Part shown: positions 1 through 8,163 of the stretch, in pieces
Layout of the letters: each line of letters starts with the position of its first letter
Numbering within the stretch: the first letter of the stretch is position 1
From: Amycolatopsis sp. EV170708-02-1
GTDB lineage: Bacteria > Actinomycetota > Actinomycetes > Mycobacteriales > Pseudonocardiaceae
Direction: 5' to 3'
DNA: 64,000 nucleotides
Assembly (NCBI RefSeq): GCF_022479115.1
Contig: NZ_CP092497.1
Span: 7,068,001 to 7,132,000, forward strand
Translations under genes and position numbers: made by a program
Notes under the pieces: model-generated
Told to the model about the DNA's origin: nothing
Seen by the model: the letters and a program-made list of their open reading frames with translations, nothing else
Database searches by the model: none

Positions 1-37
1 CCGGTTCGGCTACGACCACGCGCGAACGCGGCGCGGA

Positions 38-445
38 TCACACGCGTTCGAGCACCACCACGGGGATCTCGCGGTCGGTCTTCTTCGCGTACTCGTTGTA
101 GTCCGGCCACACCGCGGCGAGCTTCTCCCACAGCTTCGCGCGCTCCTCGCCTTCGAGGGTCCGGGCGCGCGCGGTGAACTTGTCCGCCTTCACCTGGGCC
201 TTGACCTCGGGGTTGGCCTGCAGGTTCTTGTACCAGCCCGGGTCCTCCGGCGCGCCGCCCTTCGAGGCCACGATCACCGGGTTGTTCTGCTCGTCGAACT
301 GGTAGATCAGCGCGAACTTGCGGTCCTCGCCGGTCTTGCGGCCCTTGGTGGTGAGGATGAGGCAAGGCGCGCCCTTCTCCCAGTCGTGGCCCACCTCGCC
401 GTCGGTCTCTTCGTAGCGACGGACGTGCTCGTCACCGAAAAGCAT
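38..445 (-). CDS. Nitroreductase family deazaflavin-dependent oxidoreductase (alternative internal start)
   Basis: If read as its own gene, this is a 135-residue Ddn-like protein beginning MLFGDEHVRRYEETDG, which is the normal length and N-terminus for the family. An ATG at 445 is preceded by a good ribosome binding site eight bases upstream (454-460). Family members are split-barrel flavin/F420 proteins; the conserved GRKTG loop and the SKGG...PGWY segment line the cofactor pocket. The exact substrate cannot be read from sequence. It is listed apart from the fused reading frame because independent translation is at least as likely as the fusion. Confidence 0.55.
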   Translation of the reverse strand: MLFGDEHVRRYEETDGEVGHDWEKGAPCLILTTKGRKTGEDRKFALIYQFDEQNNPVIVASKGGAPEDPGWYKNLQANPEVKAQVKADKFTARARTLEGEERAKLWEKLAAVWPDYNEYAKKTDREIPVVVLERV

Positions 446-1456
446 GTCTGTGTTCCTCTCGTCCTGGCGTGTACCGGCGCCCACCCAGTCTGACGCGAAC
501 CGGTCGGTCGCGCTGATCAACTCGTGCAGGGTGCCGGGTTCGTCGAACGCGTGACCCGAGTCGCCGACCATCACCAGTTCGGCGGAGGGCAGCACCTGGC
601 TGAGCTCCCACGCGGTGATGGCCGGGGTGACCACGTCGTAGCGTCCCTGGACGAGAACACACGGGATGTCGCGGATCTTCCCGGCGTCGCGCAGCAGCTG
701 ATCTTCGGCCAGCCAGCCGCCGTGCCGGAAGTAGTGGTTCTCGATCCTCGCGATCGCGAGGGCGAACGCGGGATCGCTGAACGCGTCGATCACTTCGGCC
801 CGCGGACGCAGCTTGACCGTCTCCCCCTCCCACCGGCTCCACGCGATCGCGGCGGGGCCGTGCACGCTGGGATCCGGATGGCTCAGCAGTTCGTGATAGA
901 CCTCGATCAGGTTCTCCTGGCGGCGCGAGAACGGCACCGGGGCCAGGAACCGCGACCACGCTTCGGGGAAGAGGAAGGCCGCTCCCCCGCCGTAGAGCCA
1001 TTGCAGTTCCTTCACCCGCAAGGTGGCCACGCCGCGGAGGACGAGTTCGGTGACCCGGTCCGGATGCGTTTCCGCGTAGGTCAGCCCGAGCACACTCCCC
1101 CACGAGCCGCCGAAGACCATCCAGTGTTCGATGTCCAGATGCTCGCGCAAGCGCTCGATGTCGGCGACGAGGTGCCACGTCGTGTTGACGGAAAGATCCG
1201 CCTCCGGGGTGGCGCAGTTCGGCGTGCTGCGCCCGCAGCCGCGCTGATCGAAAAGGACGATCCGGTATCGCTCCGGATCGAACAGTCTGCGATGTCTCGG
1301 ACTCGACCCGCCCCCGGGGCCGCCGTGCAGGAAAATCACCGGCTTGCCCTCGGGATCGCCGCATTCCTCCCAATAGATCTCGTTGCCGTCACCGACGGGC
1401 AACATCCCTTGGACGTAAGGTTCGATTTCCGGATAAAGGCCGAGCATGTCCGCCAC
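38..1456 (-). CDS. pip: Proline iminopeptidase fused in frame to an F420/deazaflavin-dependent nitroreductase-family domain
   Basis: Residues 1 to about 322 form an alpha/beta-hydrolase of the proline iminopeptidase (S33) family, which removes N-terminal proline from peptides in the cytoplasm: oxyanion motif HGGPGGG (44-50), nucleophile GGSWGS with Ser118, acid Asp274 (GRYD) and His302 (GHAFDEP). Residues 338-472 are a complete Ddn/DUF385-type domain (TTKGRKTG, ASKGGAPEDPGWY, ending TDREIPVVVLERV), a family that uses F420H2 to reduce quinones or nitro compounds. The 15-residue joint looks like translated intergenic DNA. Starts are GTG at 1456 or ATG at 1447; the LacI gene diverges 29 bases away. 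One added base in the GGGTGGG stretch near 480-486 would end the peptidase at a TGA at 432-434, so the fusion may be an assembly error. Domains are certain; the single polypeptide is doubtful. Confidence 0.75.
   Translation of the reverse strand: MADMLGLYPEIEPYVQGMLPVGDGNEIYWEECGDPEGKPVIFLHGGPGGGSSPRHRRLFDPERYRIVLFDQRGCGRSTPNCATPEADLSVNTTWHLVADIERLREHLDIEHWMVFGGSWGSVLGLTYAETHPDRVTELVLRGVATLRVKELQWLYGGGAAFLFPEAWSRFLAPVPFSRRQENLIEVYHELLSHPDPSVHGPAAIAWSRWEGETVKLRPRAEVIDAFSDPAFALAIARIENHYFRHGGWLAEDQLLRDAGKIRDIPCVLVQGRYDVVTPAITAWELSQVLPSAELVMVGDSGHAFDEPGTLHELISATDRFASDWVGAGTRQDERNTDMLFGDEHVRRYEETDGEVGHDWEKGAPCLILTTKGRKTGEDRKFALIYQFDEQNNPVIVASKGGAPEDPGWYKNLQANPEVKAQVKADKFTARARTLEGEERAKLWEKLAAVWPDYNEYAKKTDREIPVVVLERV
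454..460 (-). promoter_or_regulatory. Ribosome binding site for the internal reductase start
   Basis: The minus strand reads GAGAGGA eight bases before the ATG at 445. A strong Shine-Dalgarno sequence inside an apparently continuous fusion gene argues that the reductase is, or was, a separate cistron. Confidence 0.5.
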
Positions 1457-1485
1457 TATGCCCCAAACGCCAGCTTGGAGGATCG

Positions 1486-2526
1486 ATGAAGGCCCGCCCC
1501 CACGTGACGCTGGAAGATGTGGCGCGCACCGCGGACGTGTCGCTCGCGACCGCGTCCCGCGTTCTCAACGGCACCGCCACCGTCCGGGGGGATCTCCGCG
1601 AACGAGTGATCGCCGCGGCGGCCGAGCTCTCGTATACCCCCAATGCTCACGCTCAGGCATTGGCCGGTGGCTCACAGCCGACCGTCGGAGTGATCTGCCA
1701 CGACGTCGGCGACCCGTATTTCGCCGCGATCGCCGGCGGGATCATGCGCGCGGCGAGTGAAAACGATCTTCTGGTGATGCTCGCGAGCACGTTCCGCGAT
1801 CCGGCCAAGGAGGTCGCCTACGTTTCGACGCTGCGCGCCCAGCGCGCCTCGGCCATTCTGCTGATCGGTTCCGCGTTCGAGGACAAGGCGTGGGAAAAGG
1901 CGATGGCCGCCGAACTCGAGCCGTACCGCCGCGGCGGCGGGCATGTCGCCGCGGTCAGCAGGCACCGGGGGCTCAAAGTGGACACCGTCCAGCCCGACAA
2001 CCGGGGTGGCGGCGCCGCGCTGGCGAAGGCCCTGCTGGACTTGGGGCACCGGCGTTTCGCCGTGCTCGCCGGGCCGAAGAGCCTGACCACCGTCGTCGAC
2101 CGCCTCGACGGGTTCGCCGCGGAACTGCTGGAGCACGGCGTCGAACTGGCCGAGGACGACGTCTCCGAGGCGGCGTTCACCCGCGACGGCGGCTACGAGG
2201 CGATGGAGAAGGTCCTCGCGCGGCCGCGGAAGCAGTGGCCGACGTGTGTGTTCGCGGTGACCGACGTGATGGCGATCGGCGCGATGTCCGCGCTCCGTGA
2301 CGCGGGTGTCTCCGTGCCCGGCGAGATGTCGATCGCCGGTTTCGACGACATCCCGGTAGTGCGCGATCTCACGCCCGCCCTGACCACGGTCGCGCTGCCG
2401 CTGGAGAAGCTGGGCGAACGGGCCATGGACCTGGCACTCAAGGCCTCACCCGGCACCCGGCCGCGTGTGGTGCGGATGTCCGGCGAGGTCGTCCTGCGCC
2501 GCAGCACCGCCGCCCCCGCTCGCTGA
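1486..2526 (+). CDS. LacI family transcriptional regulator
   Basis: A 346-residue LacI/GalR repressor. The N-terminal helix-turn-helix lies at about residues 7-30 (VTLEDVARTADVSLATASRVLNG), followed by the periplasmic-binding-protein-like effector domain with the family signatures GVICHDVGDPYF and SIAGFDDIPVVRDLTPALTTV. The start is set by a GGAGG eight bases upstream. It lies 78 bases before a DUF993/isomerase operon whose leader holds a perfect 18-base palindrome with the CG centre that LacI proteins prefer, so it very likely represses those genes in response to a sugar or sugar acid. The effector is unknown. Confidence 0.93.
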   Translation: MKARPHVTLEDVARTADVSLATASRVLNGTATVRGDLRERVIAAAAELSYTPNAHAQALAGGSQPTVGVICHDVGDPYFAAIAGGIMRAASENDLLVMLASTFRDPAKEVAYVSTLRAQRASAILLIGSAFEDKAWEKAMAAELEPYRRGGGHVAAVSRHRGLKVDTVQPDNRGGGAALAKALLDLGHRRFAVLAGPKSLTTVVDRLDGFAAELLEHGVELAEDDVSEAAFTRDGGYEAMEKVLARPRKQWPTCVFAVTDVMAIGAMSALRDAGVSVPGEMSIAGFDDIPVVRDLTPALTTVALPLEKLGERAMDLALKASPGTRPRVVRMSGEVVLRRSTAAPAR

Positions 2527-2565
2527 AACCCTTGTGTGCGGCCCGCCGGGTGACTTAACGTGGTC

Positions 2566-2583
2566 CGAGAAAGCGCTTTCTCG
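2566..2583. promoter_or_regulatory. LacI-type operator palindrome
   Basis: CGAGAAAGCGCTTTCTCG is a perfect 18-base palindrome with a central GCGC, 21 bases before the ATG of the DUF993 gene and 40 bases after the LacI stop. LacI/GalR operators are even palindromes with a central CG, so this is the expected site for the upstream regulator. Binding is inferred. Confidence 0.8.
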
Positions 2584-2604
2584 CACCCGTGCCACGGAGA
2601 CCCG

Positions 2605-3756
2605 ATGACCTTGATCGACCTTCCCACCGTCGACGGCGGACTGGTGGAGTGGACGCCGCGAGGGGCGGCGACGCCCGCGAAACCGGCCTCGCCGCCGACC
2701 TCCCGGATCGCCTACGCGGCCGCGCACGTGGTCGCCGACCCGCTCGCCGCCGCGGACCCCGAAGAGGGCGCCGTGCTGGACTGGGACACCACACTCGCCT
2801 TCCGTGAGCACCTGTGGTCCTGCGGCCTCGGCGTCGCCGAAGCCATGGACACCGCGCAGCGCGGGATGGGCCTGGACTGGGCCACCACCAAGGACCTGAT
2901 CCGCCGCACCGGGGCGCTCGCCGCCGGGCGGCCGTGGGTGGCGGGCGTCGGCACCGATCAGCTCCCCGCCGGCGCGGCCACCGCCGAGTCCATTGTGGAC
3001 GCTTGGCGCGAACAGCTGGAGCTGGTCGGCGAGGCGGGCGCGATCCCGGTCGTGATGGCCAGCCGCGCGCTCGCCGCGTCGGCCTCCGGGCCCGAGGATT
3101 ACCATGCCGCGTACGGAAAACTGCTCTCGGTCGCGGACCGTCCGGTCCTGCTGCACTGGCTGGGCGAGCAGTTCGACCCGGCGCTGGCCGGCTACTGGGG
3201 CCACGGTGACGTCCGCAAGGCGGCCGAGGAACTGGGCAGGCTCTGCGCCGAGCACGCGGGCGTGATCGCCGGGGTCAAGGTTTCCGTGCTCGACGCGTCG
3301 ATCGAGACCGAATTCCGCCGGGCACTGCCCGAAGGCGTCAGGTGCTACACCGGCGACGACTTCAACTATCCGGAGCTCATCGCCGGGGACGACCAGGGCC
3401 ACAGCGAAGCCCTGCTGGGCATTTTCGACGCCGTCGCGCAGGTCGCCGGTGCCGCGCTCGCCCGGCTCGACGAAGGCGACAAGGCCGGTTTCCACGGCTT
3501 GCTCGACCCGACGGTCGCGCTGAGCCGGGCCATCTTCCGGGCACCGACCAGGAACTACAAAACCGGCGTCGTCTTCCTCGCCTACCTCAACGGGCATCAG
3601 GACCATTTCCGCATGGTCGCCGGCCGCGAGTCGGCCAGGTCCATCACACATCTGGCCGAACTGCTGCGCCTGGCCGACGCCGCGGGCGCGCTCGCCGACC
3701 CGGATCTCGCCGTCGCGCGGATGCGGCCGCTGCTGGCCGCGGCGGGGGTGGCCTGA
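2605..3756 (+). CDS. DUF993 family protein (dihydrodipicolinate-synthase-like aldolase fold)
   Basis: A 383-residue DUF993 protein, a family related to the TIM-barrel dihydrodipicolinate synthase/KDPG aldolase group and usually found in sugar-catabolic clusters. Visible features are the conserved stretches GVAEAMDTAQRGMGLDW, VLLHWLGEQFDPALAGYWG and KVSVLD, the last placing a lysine where class I aldolases form a Schiff base. The ATG at 2605 follows GGAGA; an upstream in-frame start at 2560 would run through the operator and is rejected. Its stop overlaps the next start (TGATG). The substrate is not known; an aldolase or lyase role on a keto-sugar is an inference. Confidence 0.85.
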   Translation: MTLIDLPTVDGGLVEWTPRGAATPAKPASPPTSRIAYAAAHVVADPLAAADPEEGAVLDWDTTLAFREHLWSCGLGVAEAMDTAQRGMGLDWATTKDLIRRTGALAAGRPWVAGVGTDQLPAGAATAESIVDAWREQLELVGEAGAIPVVMASRALAASASGPEDYHAAYGKLLSVADRPVLLHWLGEQFDPALAGYWGHGDVRKAAEELGRLCAEHAGVIAGVKVSVLDASIETEFRRALPEGVRCYTGDDFNYPELIAGDDQGHSEALLGIFDAVAQVAGAALARLDEGDKAGFHGLLDPTVALSRAIFRAPTRNYKTGVVFLAYLNGHQDHFRMVAGRESARSITHLAELLRLADAAGALADPDLAVARMRPLLAAAGVA

Positions 3757-4562
3757 TGGACCGGTTGAGCCTGAACCAGATCACCACAAAGGCGTGGTCG
3801 CTGCCGGAGGCCGTCGCGGGCTGCGCCGAGGCGGGCGTCCGCTGGATCGGCCTGTGGCGGGACAAGGTCGCCGAGACCGGCGTCGAGGAGACCGCGCGGC
3901 TGCTCAAGGAGTACGACGTCGGTGTGTCGTCGTTGTGCCGTGGCGGTTTCTTCACCGGGGTCACCCCGGAAGGATCCCCTGTGGACGGTGTCGCGCAGAC
4001 CAGGGAGGCGATCGACGAAGCCGCTGCGCTCGGTGCGGACGTCCTCGTACTGGTCGTCGGCGGGGTGAACGGCGACCTCGCCTCGTCGCGGCAGCGCGTC
4101 GCGGACGCGGTCGGCGAGCTGGCGCCGTACGCCGGTGAGCGCGGGGTCCGGCTCGGCCTGGAACCGTTGCACCCCATGCAGTGCGCCGAACGCTCGGTCC
4201 TGTCCACTGTGGACCAGGCGCTGGCGATCGCGCGGGAGCATCCGGCGGACCAGGTCGGCGTGATCGTCGACGAGTTCCACGTGTGGTGGGACCCGCGGAT
4301 CGAGGAGTCGATCGCCGCGGCGGCGGGCCGCATCGCCGGATTCCACGTCTGCGACCAGAAAGTGCCCCTGACCGACACCTTGCTGGGCCGCGCGCTGCCC
4401 GGCGACGGCCCGATCGACCACCGGCACCTGAAGGCGTGCGTCGAGGCCGCCGGCTACACCGGCCCGATCGAGGTCGAGGTGTTCGACGCCGACCTCTGGC
4501 GCGCCCCCGGCGGCGAGGTGCTCGCGGAAACCATCCAGGCCTACCGCGACCACGTTTCCTGA
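3756..4562 (+). CDS. Sugar phosphate isomerase/epimerase family TIM-barrel protein
   Basis: A 268-residue AP-endonuclease-2-like TIM barrel, the fold of xylose isomerase-like and inosose dehydratase-like enzymes. Metal-ligand type residues are visible as the Glu in GLEPLHPM, the Asp/Glu-His pair in VIVDEFHVWWDP, the His in GFHVCDQ and the Glu in IEVEVFDADLW. The ATG overlaps the DUF993 stop by one base, so the two are translationally coupled and should act in the same sugar pathway under the LacI regulator. Isomerisation or epimerisation of a keto-sugar is the likely reaction; the exact substrate is open. Confidence 0.88.
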   Translation: MDRLSLNQITTKAWSLPEAVAGCAEAGVRWIGLWRDKVAETGVEETARLLKEYDVGVSSLCRGGFFTGVTPEGSPVDGVAQTREAIDEAAALGADVLVLVVGGVNGDLASSRQRVADAVGELAPYAGERGVRLGLEPLHPMQCAERSVLSTVDQALAIAREHPADQVGVIVDEFHVWWDPRIEESIAAAAGRIAGFHVCDQKVPLTDTLLGRALPGDGPIDHRHLKACVEAAGYTGPIEVEVFDADLWRAPGGEVLAETIQAYRDHVS

Positions 4563-4631
4563 CGAAAGTAAGGGTCGCCCGCTGCCCTAGGTCCGCTGTC
4601 CGGGCGGCCGTGGTTCCCTACCGTTCGCGGC

Positions 4632-6104
4632 ATGAAACCACGGCTGCTCTGGTGGCTGGGCACAGCGTTGCTGTTGCTCGCCGTCCACACCGACTGGAAC
4701 GTGCCGCTCGCGGCCTGGGTGTTCCCGGTCTTCCTCCTCCGCTACGCCCGCCTGGTACCCACGCGCCGCGCGATCCTGTTCGTGGGCCTGTCCCTGCTGA
4801 TCGGGCAGCTGTTCTGGCTCGGTGTCACGAGTCTGCTCTTCGTGCTGTCCGCTCTGCTCGCCTTCACCTTGCTCGCGGTTCTGCAGACGACGGCCTTCCT
4901 GGCCGATCGCCTGTTCGCCGACCGCGCCGGTCCGGTGAGGACACTGGTGTTCCCGGTGACGCTCGTCGCCGGTGAATACCTCTTCACGGTGATCACCGGG
5001 TTCGGCGACTTCGGCGCGCTCGGCAGCACCCAGTCCACGAACCTGCCGCTGCTCCAGACGGCGTCCGTGACCGGCGTGTACGGCCTCACGTTCGTCCTGG
5101 CGTGGTTCGCCTCGGTGGCGAACACCGTTTGGGCGGAAGGGTGGCGGCCGGTCAAGCGCACGGTCGTCGTCCACCTTTGCCTGCTCGGCGTGGTGTTCGC
5201 GGCGGGAGGCGCGCGGTTGCTGTTCGACGCCCCCACGACGAAGACGGTGCGGGTCGCGGGGATCAGCCCGTCGGCCGAGGCGGACCGGTCGAGCTCCGAG
5301 GCGCTGGAGCGGATCGGCGTGAAGTATTGGCGTGCCGGGGAAGTCGCCTCCGCCGACCCGGTCGCGGTCGGCGCGGCGTTCGCGCCGGTCACCGACGATC
5401 TCGTGACGAGGACCCGGCAGCAGGCGTCCGCTGGGGCGAAGATCGTGCTCTGGCCGGAAACACACGCGAGTGTGCTGGAACGCGACCAGGCGGCACTGCT
5501 CGCCCGCGTCGGCACCGAAGCGAAGCAGGCGGGGATCCACGTCGGTCTCGCGTACGCGCTCTACACCGCACAGGCTCCGTACATCCGCAACGTGGCCGTG
5601 CTCGTCGGGCCGTCCGGCGAGGTGCTGTGGACCTACGACAAGACGCATCCGACCCCGATGGAGCCGATGACACCCGGCCCGGGCGTCGTCCCGACCGCGG
5701 ATTCGCCGTACGGCCGGATCGCGTCGGTCATCTGCTACGACGCGGATTTCCCCGGCCTGATGCGCCAAGCCGCGGACAAGGGGACCTCGCTGATGCTCGT
5801 GCCTGCCAACGACTGGCCGGGATTCGGCTCGTTGCACGCGGAAAAGGCCGTCTTCCGCGCGGTGGAGAACGGATACTCGCTCTTCCGGCACTCCACCCAC
5901 GGGAATTCCACAGCTGTGGACGGTCAAGGCCGGGTGCTCGGGCACGCCGGCTACTACCGCACCGATCAGCAGACGCTCGTCGCCGATCTGCCGGTGCAGC
6001 CGAGAACACAGACCGTGTACGGCCGTGTCGGTGACGTGTTCGCCTGGCTGTGCCTCGCCGCGGCCGCGCTCTGTCCTTTATGGACATACCGAAGGAAACG
6101 TTAG
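4632..6104 (+). CDS. Apolipoprotein N-acyltransferase-like membrane nitrilase (carbon-nitrogen hydrolase)
   Basis: A 490-residue protein with several N-terminal membrane segments (about 5-195), an outward-facing nitrilase domain and a short C-terminal membrane anchor, the architecture of Lnt. The Glu-Lys-Cys triad is visible: Glu276 (WPETHAS), Lys337 (YDKTHPTPMEP) and Cys368 (VICYDADFP). Lnt transfers a third acyl chain to the N-terminal cysteine of lipoproteins. Divergence from enterobacterial Lnt is large, so another amide-forming or amide-cleaving role is possible. It ends 76 bases before the response regulator and appears to be a single-gene unit. Confidence 0.8.
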   Translation: MKPRLLWWLGTALLLLAVHTDWNVPLAAWVFPVFLLRYARLVPTRRAILFVGLSLLIGQLFWLGVTSLLFVLSALLAFTLLAVLQTTAFLADRLFADRAGPVRTLVFPVTLVAGEYLFTVITGFGDFGALGSTQSTNLPLLQTASVTGVYGLTFVLAWFASVANTVWAEGWRPVKRTVVVHLCLLGVVFAAGGARLLFDAPTTKTVRVAGISPSAEADRSSSEALERIGVKYWRAGEVASADPVAVGAAFAPVTDDLVTRTRQQASAGAKIVLWPETHASVLERDQAALLARVGTEAKQAGIHVGLAYALYTAQAPYIRNVAVLVGPSGEVLWTYDKTHPTPMEPMTPGPGVVPTADSPYGRIASVICYDADFPGLMRQAADKGTSLMLVPANDWPGFGSLHAEKAVFRAVENGYSLFRHSTHGNSTAVDGQGRVLGHAGYYRTDQQTLVADLPVQPRTQTVYGRVGDVFAWLCLAAAALCPLWTYRRKR

Positions 6105-6180
6105 CGCCCCGTTACGTCAGGCGTGGTGTTCCTAACGTCTCAGCCGAAAAGAACAGTGTTCAACGGTTAAGCTGCCCCGC

Positions 6181-6885
6181 ATGCCGAAACTGCTGGTGGT
6201 GGAAGACGACGACGCGATCGGCGGCGTCCTCGAATCGACCCTCCGTCTGCACGGCTACGAGGTTTCCTGGCAGCGCGACGGCCGCACCGCGCTCGCGGCC
6301 GCGGCGGACGGCGACATCGACTTCGTCCTGCTCGACCTCGGGCTGCCGGATCTGGACGGGGTCGAGGTCTGCCGTCGGCTGCGGGCGGAGCTGCCCGGCG
6401 CCGTCCTGGTCATCCTCACCGCGCGGCAGGAGGAGATGGACGTCGTCGTGGGCCTGGAGGCCGGCGCCGACGACTACCTCACCAAACCCATCCGGCTCGG
6501 CGAACTGCTCGCCAGGGTGCGGGCGCATCTGCGGCGCGGGACCGCTCCGCCGGAGAGCAGGCCCGCGATCGCCATCGGCTACCTGCGGGTGGACACCGCC
6601 GGCCGCCGGGTCAGCGTCGGCGGACGGGAGATCGCGTTGCGGGCCAAGGAGTTCGACCTGCTCGCCCGGCTGGCCGAGCAGCCGGGCGTCGCGGTCAGCC
6701 GCGACACCCTGATGTCCGAGGTGTGGGACGCGCACTGGTACGGCTCCACGAAGACGCTCGACGTCCACATCGCGGCGCTGCGCCGGAAGCTGACCGAATC
6801 GGCGCCCACGCCCGAGCAGGCACCCAGGATCTCGACCCTGCGGGGCCACGGCTACCGCCTCGAACAACCCTTCGAGAGTCAGTAG
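6181..6885 (+). CDS. OmpR-family response regulator
   Basis: A 234-residue regulator with an N-terminal receiver domain (acidic pocket D9-D11, phospho-acceptor Asp52 in LLDLGLP, Lys102 in YLTKP) and a C-terminal winged helix (RAKEFDLLARLAEQPG ... TLDVHIAALRRKL ... RGHGYRLE). No ribosome site precedes the ATG; a TAAGCT hexamer ends seven bases upstream, the actinobacterial -10 arrangement for a leaderless mRNA. Its natural partner kinase is at 9442-10773, on the far side of an inverted ABC transporter operon. Control of that transporter is the likely function. Confidence 0.93.
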   Translation: MPKLLVVEDDDAIGGVLESTLRLHGYEVSWQRDGRTALAAAADGDIDFVLLDLGLPDLDGVEVCRRLRAELPGAVLVILTARQEEMDVVVGLEAGADDYLTKPIRLGELLARVRAHLRRGTAPPESRPAIAIGYLRVDTAGRRVSVGGREIALRAKEFDLLARLAEQPGVAVSRDTLMSEVWDAHWYGSTKTLDVHIAALRRKLTESAPTPEQAPRISTLRGHGYRLEQPFESQ

Positions 6886-7047
6886 TCGCGCGATACGCGT
6901 GACTGGATGAACGACACTCGTGATCAGACGGACGACACGCGTGACTGAAGGGACGACACGCGAGCGGCCGGTTCCCCGTCCGTCCAGTCACGCGTGTCGT
7001 CCTGCTGGACACGCGTGTCGTCCATCTGATCACGCGGATCACCGTCG
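6886..7047. repeat. Degenerate inverted repeat array between convergent genes
   Basis: The 162 bases between two convergent stops are built from units of about 20-25 bases containing ACGACACGCGTGA, three in one orientation and then about three in the other, able to fold into long imperfect hairpins. A stretch of 27 identical bases recurs in the array at 35951-36213. Position suggests a bidirectional terminator; the tandem, mosaic build is unusual for that. Confidence 0.7.
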
Positions 7048-8163
7048 CTAGTAGTCGCGCAGGTCGGACACCTCGTCGCGGGCGGCGAGCTGCGCGATCC
7101 GCGCCGACGCCGCCACGCACGACACGATCACCACCACCGCCAGCAGCCCGAAGTAGCCGTGCGGCGAAGGCACCCTTTCCACCTTCGAGACGAAGACGAA
7201 CAGCACGCCCAGCAGATGCCCGGCGATCAGGCCGCCGCCGCCGACCACCAGCGCGTCGCCCGCGATGAACGCCGCCACCTGCCGCCGTTTCCCGCCGAGC
7301 GTGCTCACGATCAGCAGATCGCGGCGACGTTCGTTGAGCGCCGCCCCGAACGACGGCCCGGCCGCGGCGGCCGCGAGGATCAGCGAGGCGATCAGGTCCA
7401 CCTCGGCCTCGCCGCAGCCGTCCCTGGTGAGGGCGGTCGCCATGGCGAACGCCACCGCCAGCGCGACCAGCACCACCGACCGCGCCAGTAGCGCGCTCCG
7501 CCACGAAATGGACAGCGCGATCACGCCCGCCAGCCCCGAAACGAGCGGCCGGAGTATCCCGCCGATCGCCCGCTTCCCCTTCCGCAGCCCCAGCTCCACC
7601 AGCCGCCACAGCAGCATCGTGCCGCCCGCCCAGCCGAACAGCGGCCAGACGAAGGCGAGCGCGAGCAGGATGACGTCGAGGCCGTAGGGCGACCACCAGG
7701 GCGGCCCGCCGTCGGCCGGGACGAAATACCACTCACGCAGCACCGGGGGCAGGATGGCGAGTGCCGCGACGAGCAGCCCCGCGAGCAGCAAGAGAACGAT
7801 TTCCCGGACGATCGCCAAACCCGTGCCGGTCGAGTAACCACAGACCAGGGACAGGGTCACCCCGGCCACGCCGCCGGCCAGCCCGGCCGCCGCGGCCTCG
7901 GCGGCGGCCAGGCCGAACACCTGCCCGCCGGTGGCGCCGCGGGCACGCAGCAGGTCCTGATCCGCCCGCAGCACCCTCGCCGAGGGGGTGGCCAGCAGCA
8001 CCACGAGCACCATCGCGGGGATCCAGCGCGGTGCCGGGGCCCAGGTCCAGTCGTGCACCGCGAGCAGCGTGGTGACGATCGCGACCCCGGCCGCGGGCAC
8101 GCCGAGCCTGGCGGGGCGCACCCGCGCGATCCCGCCGACCCACAAGGTCATCGCCGCGATCAC
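7048..8163 (-). CDS. ABC transporter permease (FtsX-like)
   Basis: A 371-residue membrane protein with about eight to ten predicted membrane helices and the C-terminal FtsX-like segment (RRRDLLIVSTLGGKRRQVAAFIAGDALVVGGGGLIAGHLLG) typical of MacB/BceAB-type exporters, which move peptides, lipids or antibiotics outward through conformational coupling. The GTG start overlaps the ATPase stop (GTGA), and the first methionine is four codons later. It is the last gene of a three-gene leftward operon flanked by the two halves of a two-component system, so a stress or antimicrobial-efflux role is inferred. Substrate unknown. Confidence 0.85.
   Translation of the reverse strand: MIAAMTLWVGGIARVRPARLGVPAAGVAIVTTLLAVHDWTWAPAPRWIPAMVLVVLLATPSARVLRADQDLLRARGATGGQVFGLAAAEAAAAGLAGGVAGVTLSLVCGYSTGTGLAIVREIVLLLLAGLLVAALAILPPVLREWYFVPADGGPPWWSPYGLDVILLALAFVWPLFGWAGGTMLLWRLVELGLRKGKRAIGGILRPLVSGLAGVIALSISWRSALLARSVVLVALAVAFAMATALTRDGCGEAEVDLIASLILAAAAAGPSFGAALNERRRDLLIVSTLGGKRRQVAAFIAGDALVVGGGGLIAGHLLGVLFVFVSKVERVPSPHGYFGLLAVVVIVSCVAASARIAQLAARDEVSDLRDY

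Noticed and set aside
6886..7047. CRISPR array
   Set aside because: Units are degenerate, in both orientations, lack constant spacers, and no cas genes are present.
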